NCBI GenBank assembly: GCA_051881075.1
Contig: JBJEPE010000010.1
Span: 25,269-89,268, forward strand
Direction of reading: 5' to 3'
Source of the DNA: RUG14223 sp051881075
GTDB taxonomy: Bacteria; Bacillota; Clostridia; Oscillospirales; Acutalibacteraceae
DNA length: 64,000 nt
This document shows, piece after piece, positions 52,999 to 61,078 of this stretch. The translations under genes and the position numbers were made by a program. Position 1 is the first letter of the stretch. Each line of letters starts with the position of its first letter. Below the pieces are notes generated by a model. The model did no database searches. It was not told the origin of the DNA and saw only the letters and a list, made by a program, of their open reading frames with translations.

Positions 52999-53883
52999 TT
53001 ACACCCCTTCAAGGTTAAAGCACGGTACATAGCTTTCGCTTGCAGAGCTAAGCTCCTGAACAAATCCGTCAAATCCTATTTTAAGTAAGTGATTAAGCAC
53101 TTTGTTGTACTCACGCTCGGTCAATGTGCGGTTGATTTCGCTGAATTTATGCGCTTTACCGAGCGGAGTATACTGGGCCATAAGGCTAACGGGGATATCG
53201 GTTCCGAAGTTTTGCTTTACAAGGTCAAGCACATCAATACTGTTGTAGGCATTATTAGGCAGTATAAGATGCCGTATTATAGTACCCTTTTTCATAATTC
53301 CGTTTTCATCAATAACGGCTTTACCGGTTTGTCTTATCATTTCACTTATAGCACTTAATGCGGTTTCTACATAATTATTTACTTTTGAATATTTTTGCGC
53401 AATATAATTGTCTGAGTACTTAAAATCAGGCAAATAAATATCAACTATGCCGTCTAACATTCTAAGCGTTTCAACACTCTCATAGCCACTGCTGTTATAT
53501 ACTATAGGAATTTTAGGCTTATATAGTTCCATGCTCTGAATGATTGCGTGTGCGTAATGAGATGGACTTACCAGGTTAATATTATGTACGCCGAGCGATT
53601 CAAGCTTCTTATAATATTCACATAGTGTTTCTACCGAAACAGTTTTACCAAAATTCTCAGTACTAATAGTATAGTTTTGACAGAAAACGCATTTTAATGT
53701 ACAGCCGCTGAAGAATATAGCTCCGGAACCGTTCGTACCGCTTATACACGGTTCTTCCCAGTAATGTGGGGCAACACGTGCAACTTTTGGTAAAAGTCCG
53801 CTTGAACAAAATCCCTCACCGTTAAAATCATTCCTTATAGCGCCGCAATCTCTGGGGCATAAATGACATTCAATAGGCTTCAT
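52999..53883 (-). CDS. PflX-like radical SAM protein
   Basis: 294 residues, homologous to pyruvate formate-lyase activating enzymes (PflX/COG1313 group). The [4Fe-4S]-SAM motif CxxxCxxC is present as FFSGCTLKCVFCQNYTIS. An extra N-terminal cysteine pair, ECHLCPRDCG, with a further Cys in FCSSG, may hold a second cluster or zinc. Later segments IYLPDFKYSD and LPNNAYNSIDVLDLVKQNFG are typical. GGAGG lies 7 bases before the ATG. It converges on yqfD (14 bases between stops). The target protein or small substrate is unknown; no glycyl-radical enzyme is in the window. Confidence 0.85.
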   Translation of the reverse strand: MKPIECHLCPRDCGAIRNDFNGEGFCSSGLLPKVARVAPHYWEEPCISGTNGSGAIFFSGCTLKCVFCQNYTISTENFGKTVSVETLCEYYKKLESLGVHNINLVSPSHYAHAIIQSMELYKPKIPIVYNSSGYESVETLRMLDGIVDIYLPDFKYSDNYIAQKYSKVNNYVETALSAISEMIRQTGKAVIDENGIMKKGTIIRHLILPNNAYNSIDVLDLVKQNFGTDIPVSLMAQYTPLGKAHKFSEINRTLTEREYNKVLNHLLKIGFDGFVQELSSASESYVPCFNLEGV

Positions 53884-54011
53884 GCTTTCGCCTCCGTAAA
53901 GTTATAAGGTAATGATAATACATATTCATTCAAATTACAACAGCAAAATTGATTTTTATTATATTAAATTTAAAGTCGAAAAAAGCACAAAAACGGTTAA
54001 AAGTTGGATTT

Positions 54012-54239
54012 TCAAACATCGCCAAGCAAAAAATTTTCGACTATGCTGTCAATATGGACAAGTTCGACTGATACTTTATTGCATAAACGGACTAATTCTT
54101 CTATATCTTCAAAGTCAGTTGAAATATCAGAAATACGTCTTAACTCTGTACCGTCTGAAATGACTGCAATGCCATAGCTGTCATATTCACCGCAATAGTC
54201 GTTTATTATATGCTCTTTGATTAGGTCGTATGTTACCAT
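54012..54239 (-). CDS. Small DUF6514-like protein
   Basis: 75 residues from the ATG at 54239 (GAGAGGTG 6 bases upstream; a GTG three codons earlier overlaps that site). The sequence MVTYDLIKEHIINDYCGEYDSYGIAVISDGTELRRISDISTDFEDIEELVRLCNKVSVELVHIDSIVENFL fits the small DUF6514-type family of Clostridia (YxLIxE...YGI...ISDxSTDxxxVExLVxxCN...HLxDVVEDFL). Soluble, acidic, no known function. Stands alone between pflX-like and dusB. Confidence 0.7.
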   Translation of the reverse strand: MVTYDLIKEHIINDYCGEYDSYGIAVISDGTELRRISDISTDFEDIEELVRLCNKVSVELVHIDSIVENFLLGDV

Positions 54240-54390
54240 AACGTACACCTCTCAAAAATATTTTAATAAAATATACCACATAAATGCAATAATGTCAAGA
54301 TTTCTCACATCAATATCATAGAATTTTTTTAAAAAATATGATATAATTTTATATTAATGTAGGTTTTTATATAAAAATGGGAGTTTTTAA

Positions 54391-55359
54391 ATGAAGATAG
54401 GAAACGTAACGATAGACGGATATGCGGCGCTTGCTCCTATGGCAGGTGTGACAGACCGTGCATACAGAGAGCTTTGTATAGACTTTGGTGCGGCATATGT
54501 TGTAAGCGAGATGGTAAGCTCAAAAGGAATTGTCTTTAATAATGCCAATTCTTTGGAGCTACTTGAAATGTCAGAGAAGGAAAGGCCTGCGGCTGTACAG
54601 CTTTTCGGATGTGAAAGCGATACTATGGCACGTGCTGCCGTTGCCGCCCTTAAATTTTCGCCTGATATAATAGATATTAATATGGGCTGCCCTGCACCTA
54701 AGATTGCCAATAACGGCTGTGGCAGTGCGCTTATGAAGAATCCTACGCTTTGTGGAGAGATAGTAAAAAGCGTAAGCAGTGCTGTTAATGTTCCCGTTAC
54801 AGTGAAGATACGCAAGGGTTGGGACTCTAACAGCGTTAATGCCGTTGAAGTAGCGCAAATCTGTGAAGAAAACGGTGCGGCGGCAATAACAATTCACGGA
54901 AGAACAAGAGAGCAACAGTATGCTCCGTCTGCTGACTGGGATATCATAAAGGAGGTAAAGCGTGCCGTTAAAATACCTGTTATAGGTAACGGAGATATAA
55001 ACTCTGCTGAGGATGCCGCACGTATGTTGGAGCATACAGGGTGCGATATGGTTATGATAGGCAGGGGAGCGCTAGGAAACCCGTGGATTTTCTCTCAAAT
55101 TAATGCCTATATAAATGAAAACAGATTTGTAACTCAGCCATCTGTATCTGAACGGCTTTCGGTTATGGTCAGGCACGTACGCAAGATATGTGAATATAAG
55201 GGCGAAGAACACGGCATAAAGGAAGCACGTAAGCACCTAACGTGGTATTTGCGCGGTTTTAACGGTGCCGCACAGCTTAGAAATAAGTGCGGATATATAA
55301 GTAACCTTGATGAATTGTATGAATTGGTAAAAGAGGTTTACTCCCGATATGAAGCTTAA
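54391..55359 (+). CDS. dusB: tRNA-dihydrouridine synthase (DusB type)
   Basis: FMN-dependent enzyme that reduces uridines in the D-loop of tRNA. 322 residues. The TIM-barrel landmarks are present: LAPMAGVTDRAYRELC, the catalytic cysteine in DINMGCPAPKIANNGCGSALMKNP, VTVKIRKGWD, ITIHGRTREQQYAPSADWDIIKEVK, IPVIGNGDINS and MVMIGRGALGNPWIF; the C-terminal helical tRNA-binding domain includes EHGIKEARKHLTWYLRGF. GGGAG lies 7 bases before the ATG. The next unit is a damaged lipoprotein gene. Confidence 0.94.
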   Translation: MKIGNVTIDGYAALAPMAGVTDRAYRELCIDFGAAYVVSEMVSSKGIVFNNANSLELLEMSEKERPAAVQLFGCESDTMARAAVAALKFSPDIIDINMGCPAPKIANNGCGSALMKNPTLCGEIVKSVSSAVNVPVTVKIRKGWDSNSVNAVEVAQICEENGAAAITIHGRTREQQYAPSADWDIIKEVKRAVKIPVIGNGDINSAEDAARMLEHTGCDMVMIGRGALGNPWIFSQINAYINENRFVTQPSVSERLSVMVRHVRKICEYKGEEHGIKEARKHLTWYLRGFNGAAQLRNKCGYISNLDELYELVKEVYSRYEA

Positions 55360-55504
55360 ATTACAAAATAAATGTACTTAATGCACACAAAACAAACAGT
55401 TTTTTCGTGACAAGTTACAAAAAAGTGAAAAAATATGGCATAAACAGATTATATAAGATATAATTAATATAAATAAGCTGTTGCTTGTTAATAATTAAAG
55501 GAAG

Positions 55505-56359
55505 ATGTACATAATTAAGATTGTTAAAATAATTGCTTTTTTTACTTGTTCTGCTAATGCTTTCAGGATGTACTTTTACGATTAACGGAAATTATGATCC
55601 TCAAAGCCAATCAAACTCATCACAGTCCGCAAGTGATGTTTCTTCGAGCGATGTATCAAGTACAGTTACAGAAAATGAGGACGATACATTCACGACGCCT
55701 TTGACGGATTAATTGCAGAAACTATACCGGAATATAGAATAACTGCAGAAAAAGGCGAATGTAGTGCCGTGTGGTATTTGCAGATGGACGGCAGGGACGG
55801 CGGTAATGTATTTACGGTAAGCGGTGATTTTCAGGATTTAAAAATACTTGAACAGGGTAATGACGATTACGAGCATATGTTACCTCTTATGAAGGCTGTA
55901 GTAAGTATTGCCGCATTTGAGGGAAGAAACGATATTTTAAGTGACGATGAACTTTTCTGGAAGATAGTAGCCTGTGCTTATACTATGAATCATCTGGATA
56001 ATTTGCCGGAAACAGTAGAGCCGTTTGCTGTAGAGGAATGGTTAATAGATGATTATATCAATGCTGTTTTCTACGAAAAGACAAAGTATCCTGAATGGGA
56101 TGAAAGATTTGTAGAATACCGTCCTGATAGGGCAGAGAGATATGATGTTTACCCGGTATTTTATGCTTATGACACAGATTTTGAGGTTACTGCCGTTAAT
56201 AACAATGCGGACGGTACAGCAGAGGTTGATTTTATCATAAATATATCTGCTCTTGATATTGTAAATGTTAAGAAAAGAGTACAGCTTAAGCCTCAGTCAG
56301 ACAGCTACGGAAGCAATCCGTTTGAGTGGATAATAACAGGAGTAACCGATATAAACTAA
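55505..56359 (+). pseudogene. Lipoprotein gene with two compensating frameshifts
   Basis: Three reading-frame pieces read as one protein. From the ATG at 55505 the frame gives a signal peptide start (KIVKIIAF), then a T7 run (55537-55543) carries it to a stop at 55583. In the +1 frame, open from 55533, the sequence continues as LLVLLMLSGCTFTINGNYD with a lipobox (LSGC) and a Ser/Asp-rich linker, until a stop at 55710. The original frame is open again from 55679 and continues HDAFDGLIAETIPEYR to 56359 (about 220 residues, beta/alpha, with MDGRDGGNVFTVSG). So one extra base near T7 and one missing base between 55679 and 55712 would restore an intact lipoprotein. Also, AAAGGA is only 2 bases from the ATG. 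Either a decaying gene, programmed shifting, or sequence errors; family unknown. Confidence 0.7.
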
Positions 56360-56462
56360 GTAATTTTTATTGCAGTGGTCAAATTCTTATAGTTGCTTTG
56401 TTTTACTATATAATTTGCCGCTACTGTATAAAACATAAATTTCACCGAGAGGAGAATGAAAC

Positions 56463-57281
56463 ATGGGATTATTTGATAAAAAGTTTTGCGACATATGCCA
56501 AAACAAAATCGGACTTTTAGGTAATAGAAAGCTTGAGGACGGTAATCTTTGTAAGGATTGCGCCAAGAAGCTGTCACCGTTCTTCAGTGAACGCCGTAGC
56601 TCAACCGTTGAAGACATAAGAAAACAGCTTAATTACCGTGAAGCAAACAAGGCAAGATTACCGATGTTTGCTCCAAATTTGGTATTGGGCGAGTCAACTA
56701 AGGTTTACGTAGACTCTAATATGGAAGCTTTTATTGTAACAAAATCTAATGACTGGAGGAATGAAAACCCTGATATAATCGAAATTTCACAAGTTGTAAG
56801 CTGTGACGTTGATATAAACGAGCATAGACAGGAATTATATCAAAAGAATAGCGACGGTAGCAGAATAAGCTATGTTCCGCCACGCTATAAGTATGAGTAT
56901 GAGTTTATTATTCGCATAATAGTAAATTCACCGTGGTTCTCACAGATAGAATTTGAACTTACAAACAGTCTTAATCGCCCTGAAAGTCCTTACACAGAAA
57001 GCTACCGTGCGTTCGAGCGTAAGGCAGATCAGATAAAATGCGCTCTTATGCCACTCACATACGGTATAAAAAGTAATCGTATGAATAATGCACAAAACGG
57101 CGGTATGTATAATAACCAGCCTAACAATGCGCAGGCAGGCACAAACAACAGCCAGCCAAAAGGTAACACATTCAGCTTTAAATGTGATAAATGTGGATGG
57201 GAGCCATCCGAAAGCGAGCCGCTGGGTAAGTTTTGCCCATGCTGTGGCGATGTTATTGATATGAACGATATAAAAAGATAA
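56463..57281 (+). CDS. DUF4428-type zinc-ribbon protein
   Basis: 272 residues, soluble. N-terminal zinc finger FCDICQNKIGLLGNRKLEDGNLCKDCAKKLSPFF matches DUF4428 (CxxC...CxxC). A central domain (about 60-205) has FAPNLVLGESTKVYVDSNMEAFIVTK and the EYEFIIRIIVNSPWFSQIEFEL strands. A low-complexity Asn/Gln/Gly linker leads to a C-terminal rubredoxin-like ribbon FKCDKCGWEPSESEPLGKFCPCCGDVI (CxxC...CxxC). Function unknown; such proteins are frequent in gut Clostridia. GAGAGGAG lies 8 bases before the ATG; a terminator follows. Confidence 0.82.
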   Translation: MGLFDKKFCDICQNKIGLLGNRKLEDGNLCKDCAKKLSPFFSERRSSTVEDIRKQLNYREANKARLPMFAPNLVLGESTKVYVDSNMEAFIVTKSNDWRNENPDIIEISQVVSCDVDINEHRQELYQKNSDGSRISYVPPRYKYEYEFIIRIIVNSPWFSQIEFELTNSLNRPESPYTESYRAFERKADQIKCALMPLTYGIKSNRMNNAQNGGMYNNQPNNAQAGTNNSQPKGNTFSFKCDKCGWEPSESEPLGKFCPCCGDVIDMNDIKR

Positions 57282-57340
57282 GTTTATAAACAAATAGATA
57301 TTTGTGATTATCTGTTGAATATACTGAATAAAAGCAAAGA

Positions 57341-57367
57341 CCCCGTCAGGCATGATACCTGACGGGG
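57341..57367. terminator. Intrinsic terminator between convergent genes
   Basis: CCCCGTCAGG (57341-57350) pairs perfectly with CCTGACGGGG (57358-57367), loop of 7, between the zinc-ribbon gene and the convergent membrane protein gene. Confidence 0.85.
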
Positions 57368-57382
57368 ATTTAAATTATAGAT

Positions 57383-57793
57383 TTAGTCTGACTGTGTTTC
57401 CGTATTATCTTCGATATCTGACGCAACTTTTCTATTGTTACTCTTAAAGAATATAGTATGTATATCAAGTATCAGTACGATTATCGTGATAGCCATAAGC
57501 ACTATATCGAATGTTTTAAATACACTAAAAGATTGCTCAAGCGATGCCTCTGTTAATGTGTCGGTAGCCGTTACAAAGCAAACTATTTTATTAAGAAAAT
57601 CCATTTTATATGATTGGTCAGATATGGATGTGAACATAATGTCTATCATGTATGTGGATGCAATAAAGAATAAAAGTAAAAGAATCAGAACACCCGAGAG
57701 TATAGGTTTTTTCGGCTTATTAAGTACGCAAAAGATAACTGCAAAGAACAGTATCGCCGCCGAGATAATTATTACTATCGGGTTAATGTACAT
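57383..57793 (-). CDS. Hypothetical membrane protein, three helices
   Basis: 136 residues: membrane helices at about 5-25 (VIIISAAILFFAVIFCVLN), 32-52 (LSGVLILLLLFFIASTYMI) and 94-113 (FDIVLMAITIIVLILDIHTIFF), with a hydrophilic segment between the second and third and an acidic cytoplasmic tail (SDIEDNTETQSD). I recognise no family. AAGGAG lies 10 bases before the ATG. It starts 17 bases after the stop of the next upstream gene (57811-58929), so the two form an operon and may act together. Confidence 0.65.
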   Translation of the reverse strand: MYINPIVIIISAAILFFAVIFCVLNKPKKPILSGVLILLLLFFIASTYMIDIMFTSISDQSYKMDFLNKIVCFVTATDTLTEASLEQSFSVFKTFDIVLMAITIIVLILDIHTIFFKSNNRKVASDIEDNTETQSD

Positions 57794-57810
57794 TTTTTAT
57801 TCACTCCTTA

Positions 57811-58929
57811 TTACGTTTTATCGAATATCAAAAGACTTGCGTTGCCGTTATCGTCCTTATCAACCTGAACGGCGCATTTACCGTAAACAGATGGGAAAAG
57901 CGTATATCCTAAACCTTTAATTTCATCATTGAGTGCAAGTATGGTTTGACTTGTAGTGGTAGAGAGGTCTATCTTCTCAACTACCAGCTTATTTGTATCA
58001 GCAGTTATACCTGTTACATATAGCGTAGAGTCTTCACCTGCTATAGCAAAGATAATAAAATCGTTTATTCTATAGAGAGTTTCGCTTTTATCAGATATTT
58101 TTACAGTGCGTAGTCCTGTCGCAAGCTTGCTGTCAAGTACGGAAATGTACTTTTCTGTGAAATATGAGAGCTTATCAACATTGGAGCAGGTAACGCTCTT
58201 ACTTTTGTTGATATCGGTTATAACGCATTTTACAGAACGGTCGCTTGCTACATAGTGGTAGTAAATGCTATCTGCTTCATCGTTTACAAATCCTGCCTTA
58301 TACGGTACGCTGTCTTCGCCGTCAAGTCCGTTTTTGATAAGTAGCTTAGAGCGTGTGCCGCCTACACCGCCAATGCTCAATCCGTTTTCATCTATATACA
58401 AGAACTGTGTTCCGTCATGGTTTACTGAGGTTTCGCTGATTTTTCCTTTTGTACAGCGAATAGTTACGCTTCTGTCCTGCTCGTACTTTTCATTCAGGAA
58501 GATGATGTTTTTATTGGTAGAGATGCAAATCCTGCCGTCATCTAATGTACGGGAACTGGCGTACTTTTCGCCCTCATCAAGTTTTATGATACATTTTTGA
58601 GTAGTTTTGTTCTTCTTTATGTTACATTCATATACCCAAATATGATTTTCTCTTTCGCTTATTACTAGGAATGTATTTTCACTGTTCCAGATAACGTTAT
58701 TTACTGTAGTTACAATACCCATATCGAATATCTTTGCATTTGAGTCCTTTAAATCACATGACCCGGATACATCGGGGGTTATGGATACACGTACATCAAT
58801 GCCGTCATCGCTGTTTGATGTATCGTTACCGTTACCGTTTCTCATTCCGCTGATAGATAAGAATATCGCCGAAGCGATTATTAATACGAACGCCGCAATA
58901 GCAGCAATGTAATATACCTTTTTATTCAA
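57811..58929 (-). CDS. Hypothetical membrane-anchored protein with propeller-like repeats (TTG start)
   Basis: 372 residues. Begins at TTG (58929) with AAGGTGA 7 bases upstream. One N-terminal membrane helix (about 5-27, VYYIAAIAAFVLIIASAIFLSISG), an Asn/Asp/Gly linker, then a long beta-rich domain with repeating strand units of about 45 residues (NTFLVISERENHIWVYECNIKK, GRICISTNKNIIFLNEKYEQ, TQFLYIDENGLSIGGVGG, ADSIYYHYVASDRSVKCVITD, KYISVLDSKLATGLRTVKI), suggesting a beta-propeller facing outside. No catalytic motif is visible. In an operon with the three-helix protein downstream. Confidence 0.65.
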   Translation of the reverse strand: MNKKVYYIAAIAAFVLIIASAIFLSISGMRNGNGNDTSNSDDGIDVRVSITPDVSGSCDLKDSNAKIFDMGIVTTVNNVIWNSENTFLVISERENHIWVYECNIKKNKTTQKCIIKLDEGEKYASSRTLDDGRICISTNKNIIFLNEKYEQDRSVTIRCTKGKISETSVNHDGTQFLYIDENGLSIGGVGGTRSKLLIKNGLDGEDSVPYKAGFVNDEADSIYYHYVASDRSVKCVITDINKSKSVTCSNVDKLSYFTEKYISVLDSKLATGLRTVKISDKSETLYRINDFIIFAIAGEDSTLYVTGITADTNKLVVEKIDLSTTTSQTILALNDEIKGLGYTLFPSVYGKCAVQVDKDDNGNASLLIFDKT

Positions 58930-59188
58930 TTTATATTCACCTTATCTTACGCTTATTTTATTGTTTTATATCTAAGTACAATATATAATCGTTATTCCAC
59001 ATATATTGTGTGTATAGTCAGTAAAATTATCTATACAAAGTATAACATAAAACCTGTTTAAAGTCGTTAATATGTGATTACAAATTGTTTCAAAATAATA
59101 ACATAAATTACGATTTAGTTTTACGGTACAGCTGTTTTTACATGGCGTTTAATTTGTGTTTTTTCGCCTTATCAAACATATCTGATTT

Positions 59189-59731
59189 TTATTTACTGTT
59201 ATTTACGTGATAGTATGCCTTTAATACAGCGGTCTGAGTTTTTGAATCGTAGATTTCATTATTCATGACCATATCAAAGGCCTTTTGTAATGAAATTCGC
59301 TCAACATTCAAAAATTCTCCGTCGTCAAGCTGTTGTTCCTCAAAGTGATCGACATTGCAAAAATACATATGGATCACCTCGTCACAATATCCGGGTGAGG
59401 GGTAAAGTCTGCCTAAGTAAATATATCCTTGACCTATGGCACCGGTTTCTTCCCTTAGTTCACGTGCGGCGTTCTCTACCTCTGTTCCGTAGTCCTCCAT
59501 TCTGCCTGCGGGTATCTCAAGTAATACTTCACCGTACGGATAGCGGTACTGTCTGACAAAAAGCAGTTCATCCTCCTTAGTTAATGCCGCAACACACACC
59601 GCACCTTTGTGGCGTGTTACCTCTCTATATGATTTTCTGCCGTCCGGTAACTCAACGGTATCTTTATAGACCGTGAAAATTTTTCCCTCAAAAATAGTAG
59701 TGCTGTCAAGCTTTTTTTCTTTAGTTTCCAT
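59189..59731 (-). CDS. NUDIX hydrolase, ADP-ribose pyrophosphatase type
   Basis: 180 residues. The Nudix box is complete: GRMEDYGTEVENAARELREETGAIG (GxxxxxExxxxxxxRExxEExG with the usual two-residue longer lead). Upstream LLFVRQYRYPYGEVLLEIPAGRME and downstream YIYLGRLYPSPGYCDEVIHMYFC are typical of ADP-ribose pyrophosphatases (the conserved proline about 16 residues after the box and the SPGYCDE segment). Likely turns over ADP-ribose. I start at the ATG at 59731 because METKEKKLDSTTIFEGKIFTVYKD is the family N-terminus; the frame extends to a GTG at 59803 but adds unrelated residues. Confidence 0.9.
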   Translation of the reverse strand: METKEKKLDSTTIFEGKIFTVYKDTVELPDGRKSYREVTRHKGAVCVAALTKEDELLFVRQYRYPYGEVLLEIPAGRMEDYGTEVENAARELREETGAIGQGYIYLGRLYPSPGYCDEVIHMYFCNVDHFEEQQLDDGEFLNVERISLQKAFDMVMNNEIYDSKTQTAVLKAYYHVNNSK

Positions 59732-59837
59732 AATAATGCCTATAAATTCATACGTTTTGCGCTGATATTTAATTGAGTGCAAACATAGAATTATATAGCC
59801 CACCTACCTTTCTATATAATAATATAAGGAGTTTAAT

Positions 59838-60743
59838 ATGATAAGTCAAGTGTTTAGATATCCTGCCGATGAATACAGGCGTAATAAAGTGATAAAGGAG
59901 ATACTGAAAAAACATAAAAGTATATCTTTCTTTGAGATAGGTAAAAGCGTATGCGGAAGGTCATTACCCTGTTTGCGGATAGGGGATACTAAAAGGTATG
60001 TGCTATATACCGCAACATACCACGGTATGGAATGGTTAAATACCATTATAATGCTTAGATTTGCGGAGCGTATTTGTACTGCCATTGAAAGAGGCAGGCT
60101 TCTGTATGGATTTAATCTTCAGGAGATAATATCCAAAAGGGGCGTTATGATAGTGCCGTGCGTAAATCCTGACGGTGTGGAAATATCCCTGCATGGAGCA
60201 AGCTCCGCAGGAAAGCTTTGTAAGTTAGTAGAAAACATATGCGGCAGTAGATGTACATTTTGGCAGGCAAATGCCTGTGGAGTAGATATCAACCATAACT
60301 TTAACGCAGGCTGGAAGGAGCTTAAAGCGTTAGAAATCGAAAACGGAATCGTCTGTCCGGCGTGTACGCGGTATGGGGGAGAATATCCCGAAAGTGAGCC
60401 TGAAACATCAGCCGTAGTCAGGCTTTGCAATAGATTTAATTTTGACTTTGCATTTGCGTTTCACAGTCAGGGTGAGGTAATATACTGGAATTACGGCGAT
60501 ACACCTTCAAAAGGCAGAACAATAGCAGACATACTTGCTAAGGCAAGCGGTTACGATGTAGAGGAGCCGTCGGGGCTTGCCGTTGGCGGGGGATTTAAGG
60601 ATTGGTTTATCAGTCGGTTCTACAGGCCTGCTTTTACCGTAGAAACCGGCAAAGGGAGAAATCCGCTACCGCTTAGCGATGCCGTAGGAATTTATGAAAA
60701 AATAGAAGAAATGTTAATAATAAGTATGGGAATATTTCTGTAA
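59838..60743 (+). CDS. M14 zinc carboxypeptidase (gamma-D-glutamyl-diaminopimelate peptidase-like)
   Basis: 301 residues, no signal peptide. Zinc ligands and catalytic residues of the M14 family: ATYHGMEWLNTI (HxxE), FAFAFHSQGEVIYW (third His), and the catalytic glutamate in AFTVETGKG. IGKSVCGRSLPCLRIG near residue 35 and CGVDINHNFNAGW (substrate arginine/Asn-Arg site, here NHN) also fit. Cytoplasmic members of this group cleave gamma-D-Glu-(meso)DAP bonds in recycled wall peptides or germination. AAGGAG lies 8 bases before the ATG. Divergent from the NUDIX gene. Confidence 0.85.
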   Translation: MISQVFRYPADEYRRNKVIKEILKKHKSISFFEIGKSVCGRSLPCLRIGDTKRYVLYTATYHGMEWLNTIIMLRFAERICTAIERGRLLYGFNLQEIISKRGVMIVPCVNPDGVEISLHGASSAGKLCKLVENICGSRCTFWQANACGVDINHNFNAGWKELKALEIENGIVCPACTRYGGEYPESEPETSAVVRLCNRFNFDFAFAFHSQGEVIYWNYGDTPSKGRTIADILAKASGYDVEEPSGLAVGGGFKDWFISRFYRPAFTVETGKGRNPLPLSDAVGIYEKIEEMLIISMGIFL

Positions 60744-60831
60744 TATTACTGCTAAAGGTCGTTTTTATCAATGATGTAGGTTTAGTTACATAATTGTTAT
60801 TATATTCATTGCTAAAAAAACAATACTGTTG
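60744..60831. other. AT-rich gap after the M14 gene
   Basis: First part of a 335-base stretch without a protein gene (60744-61078). I see nothing in these bases; the rest of the stretch holds a promoter, a terminator-ended short transcript and the terminator of the ABC operon, listed separately. Confidence 0.5.
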
Positions 60832-60860
60832 TTGAAAGTAACAATCACGCCTGATATAAT
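60832..60860 (+). promoter_or_regulatory. Near-consensus promoter without a downstream gene
   Basis: TTGAAA (60832-60837), exact 17-base spacer ending TGA (extended -10), TATAAT (60855-60860). No open frame with a ribosome site follows before the hairpin at 60963-60997. Confidence 0.7.
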
Positions 60861-60866
60861 ATATAC

Positions 60867-61002
60867 ATAAAGTAAATAAAGCGAACAAGTACATTATAAA
60901 GATATTTCCGGGATGTTTGCCATTCATCCTTTAATTTTGATATGTTATTGATTCCTCTTTCCAAAGGGCTGTTGTTTCGACGAACAACAGCTCCTTTCCT
61001 TT
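60867..61002 (+). ncRNA. Possible orphan small RNA, about 135 bases
   Basis: The stretch between the promoter at 60832-60860 and the hairpin AAAGG-GCTGTTGTT / AACAACAGCTCCTTT (60963-60976 with 60983-60997, one bulged base), which is followed by CCTTTTAT. It does not code for a credible peptide: the only ATG with some length gives 12 residues and has no ribosome site. It matches no RNA family I can recognise (not 6S, SRP RNA, tmRNA or a riboswitch). The gene downstream is on the other strand, so it is not a leader. Existence is inferred from the two signals alone. Confidence 0.45.
60963..60997 (+). terminator. Terminator-like hairpin of the orphan transcript
   Basis: 14-pair stem with one bulge and a 6-base loop; GC-rich at the base and followed by CCTTTTATAAT. 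Could also end the M14 gene transcript. Confidence 0.6.
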
Positions 61003-61019
61003 TATAATAATAAAATAAT

Positions 61020-61054
61020 AAAGCCCTTGCTTGCATTGTGTAAGTAAGGGCTTT
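61020..61054 (-). terminator. Terminator of the heterodimeric ABC exporter operon
   Basis: AAAGCCCTTGCTT (61020-61032) pairs with AAGTAAGGGCTTT (61042-61054) with one G-T pair. On the minus strand it lies 25 bases after the stop and is followed by TATTATTATTTTATT. Confidence 0.75.
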
Positions 61055-61078
61055 AAAATATTCGGTTAGTATTAATTT

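Noticed and set aside
55505..55712. Programmed ribosomal frameshifting as the sure explanation of the split lipoprotein
   Set aside because: A T7 run is slippery, but two opposite shifts would be needed and no stimulatory structure or stop-codon arrangement is evident at the second site.
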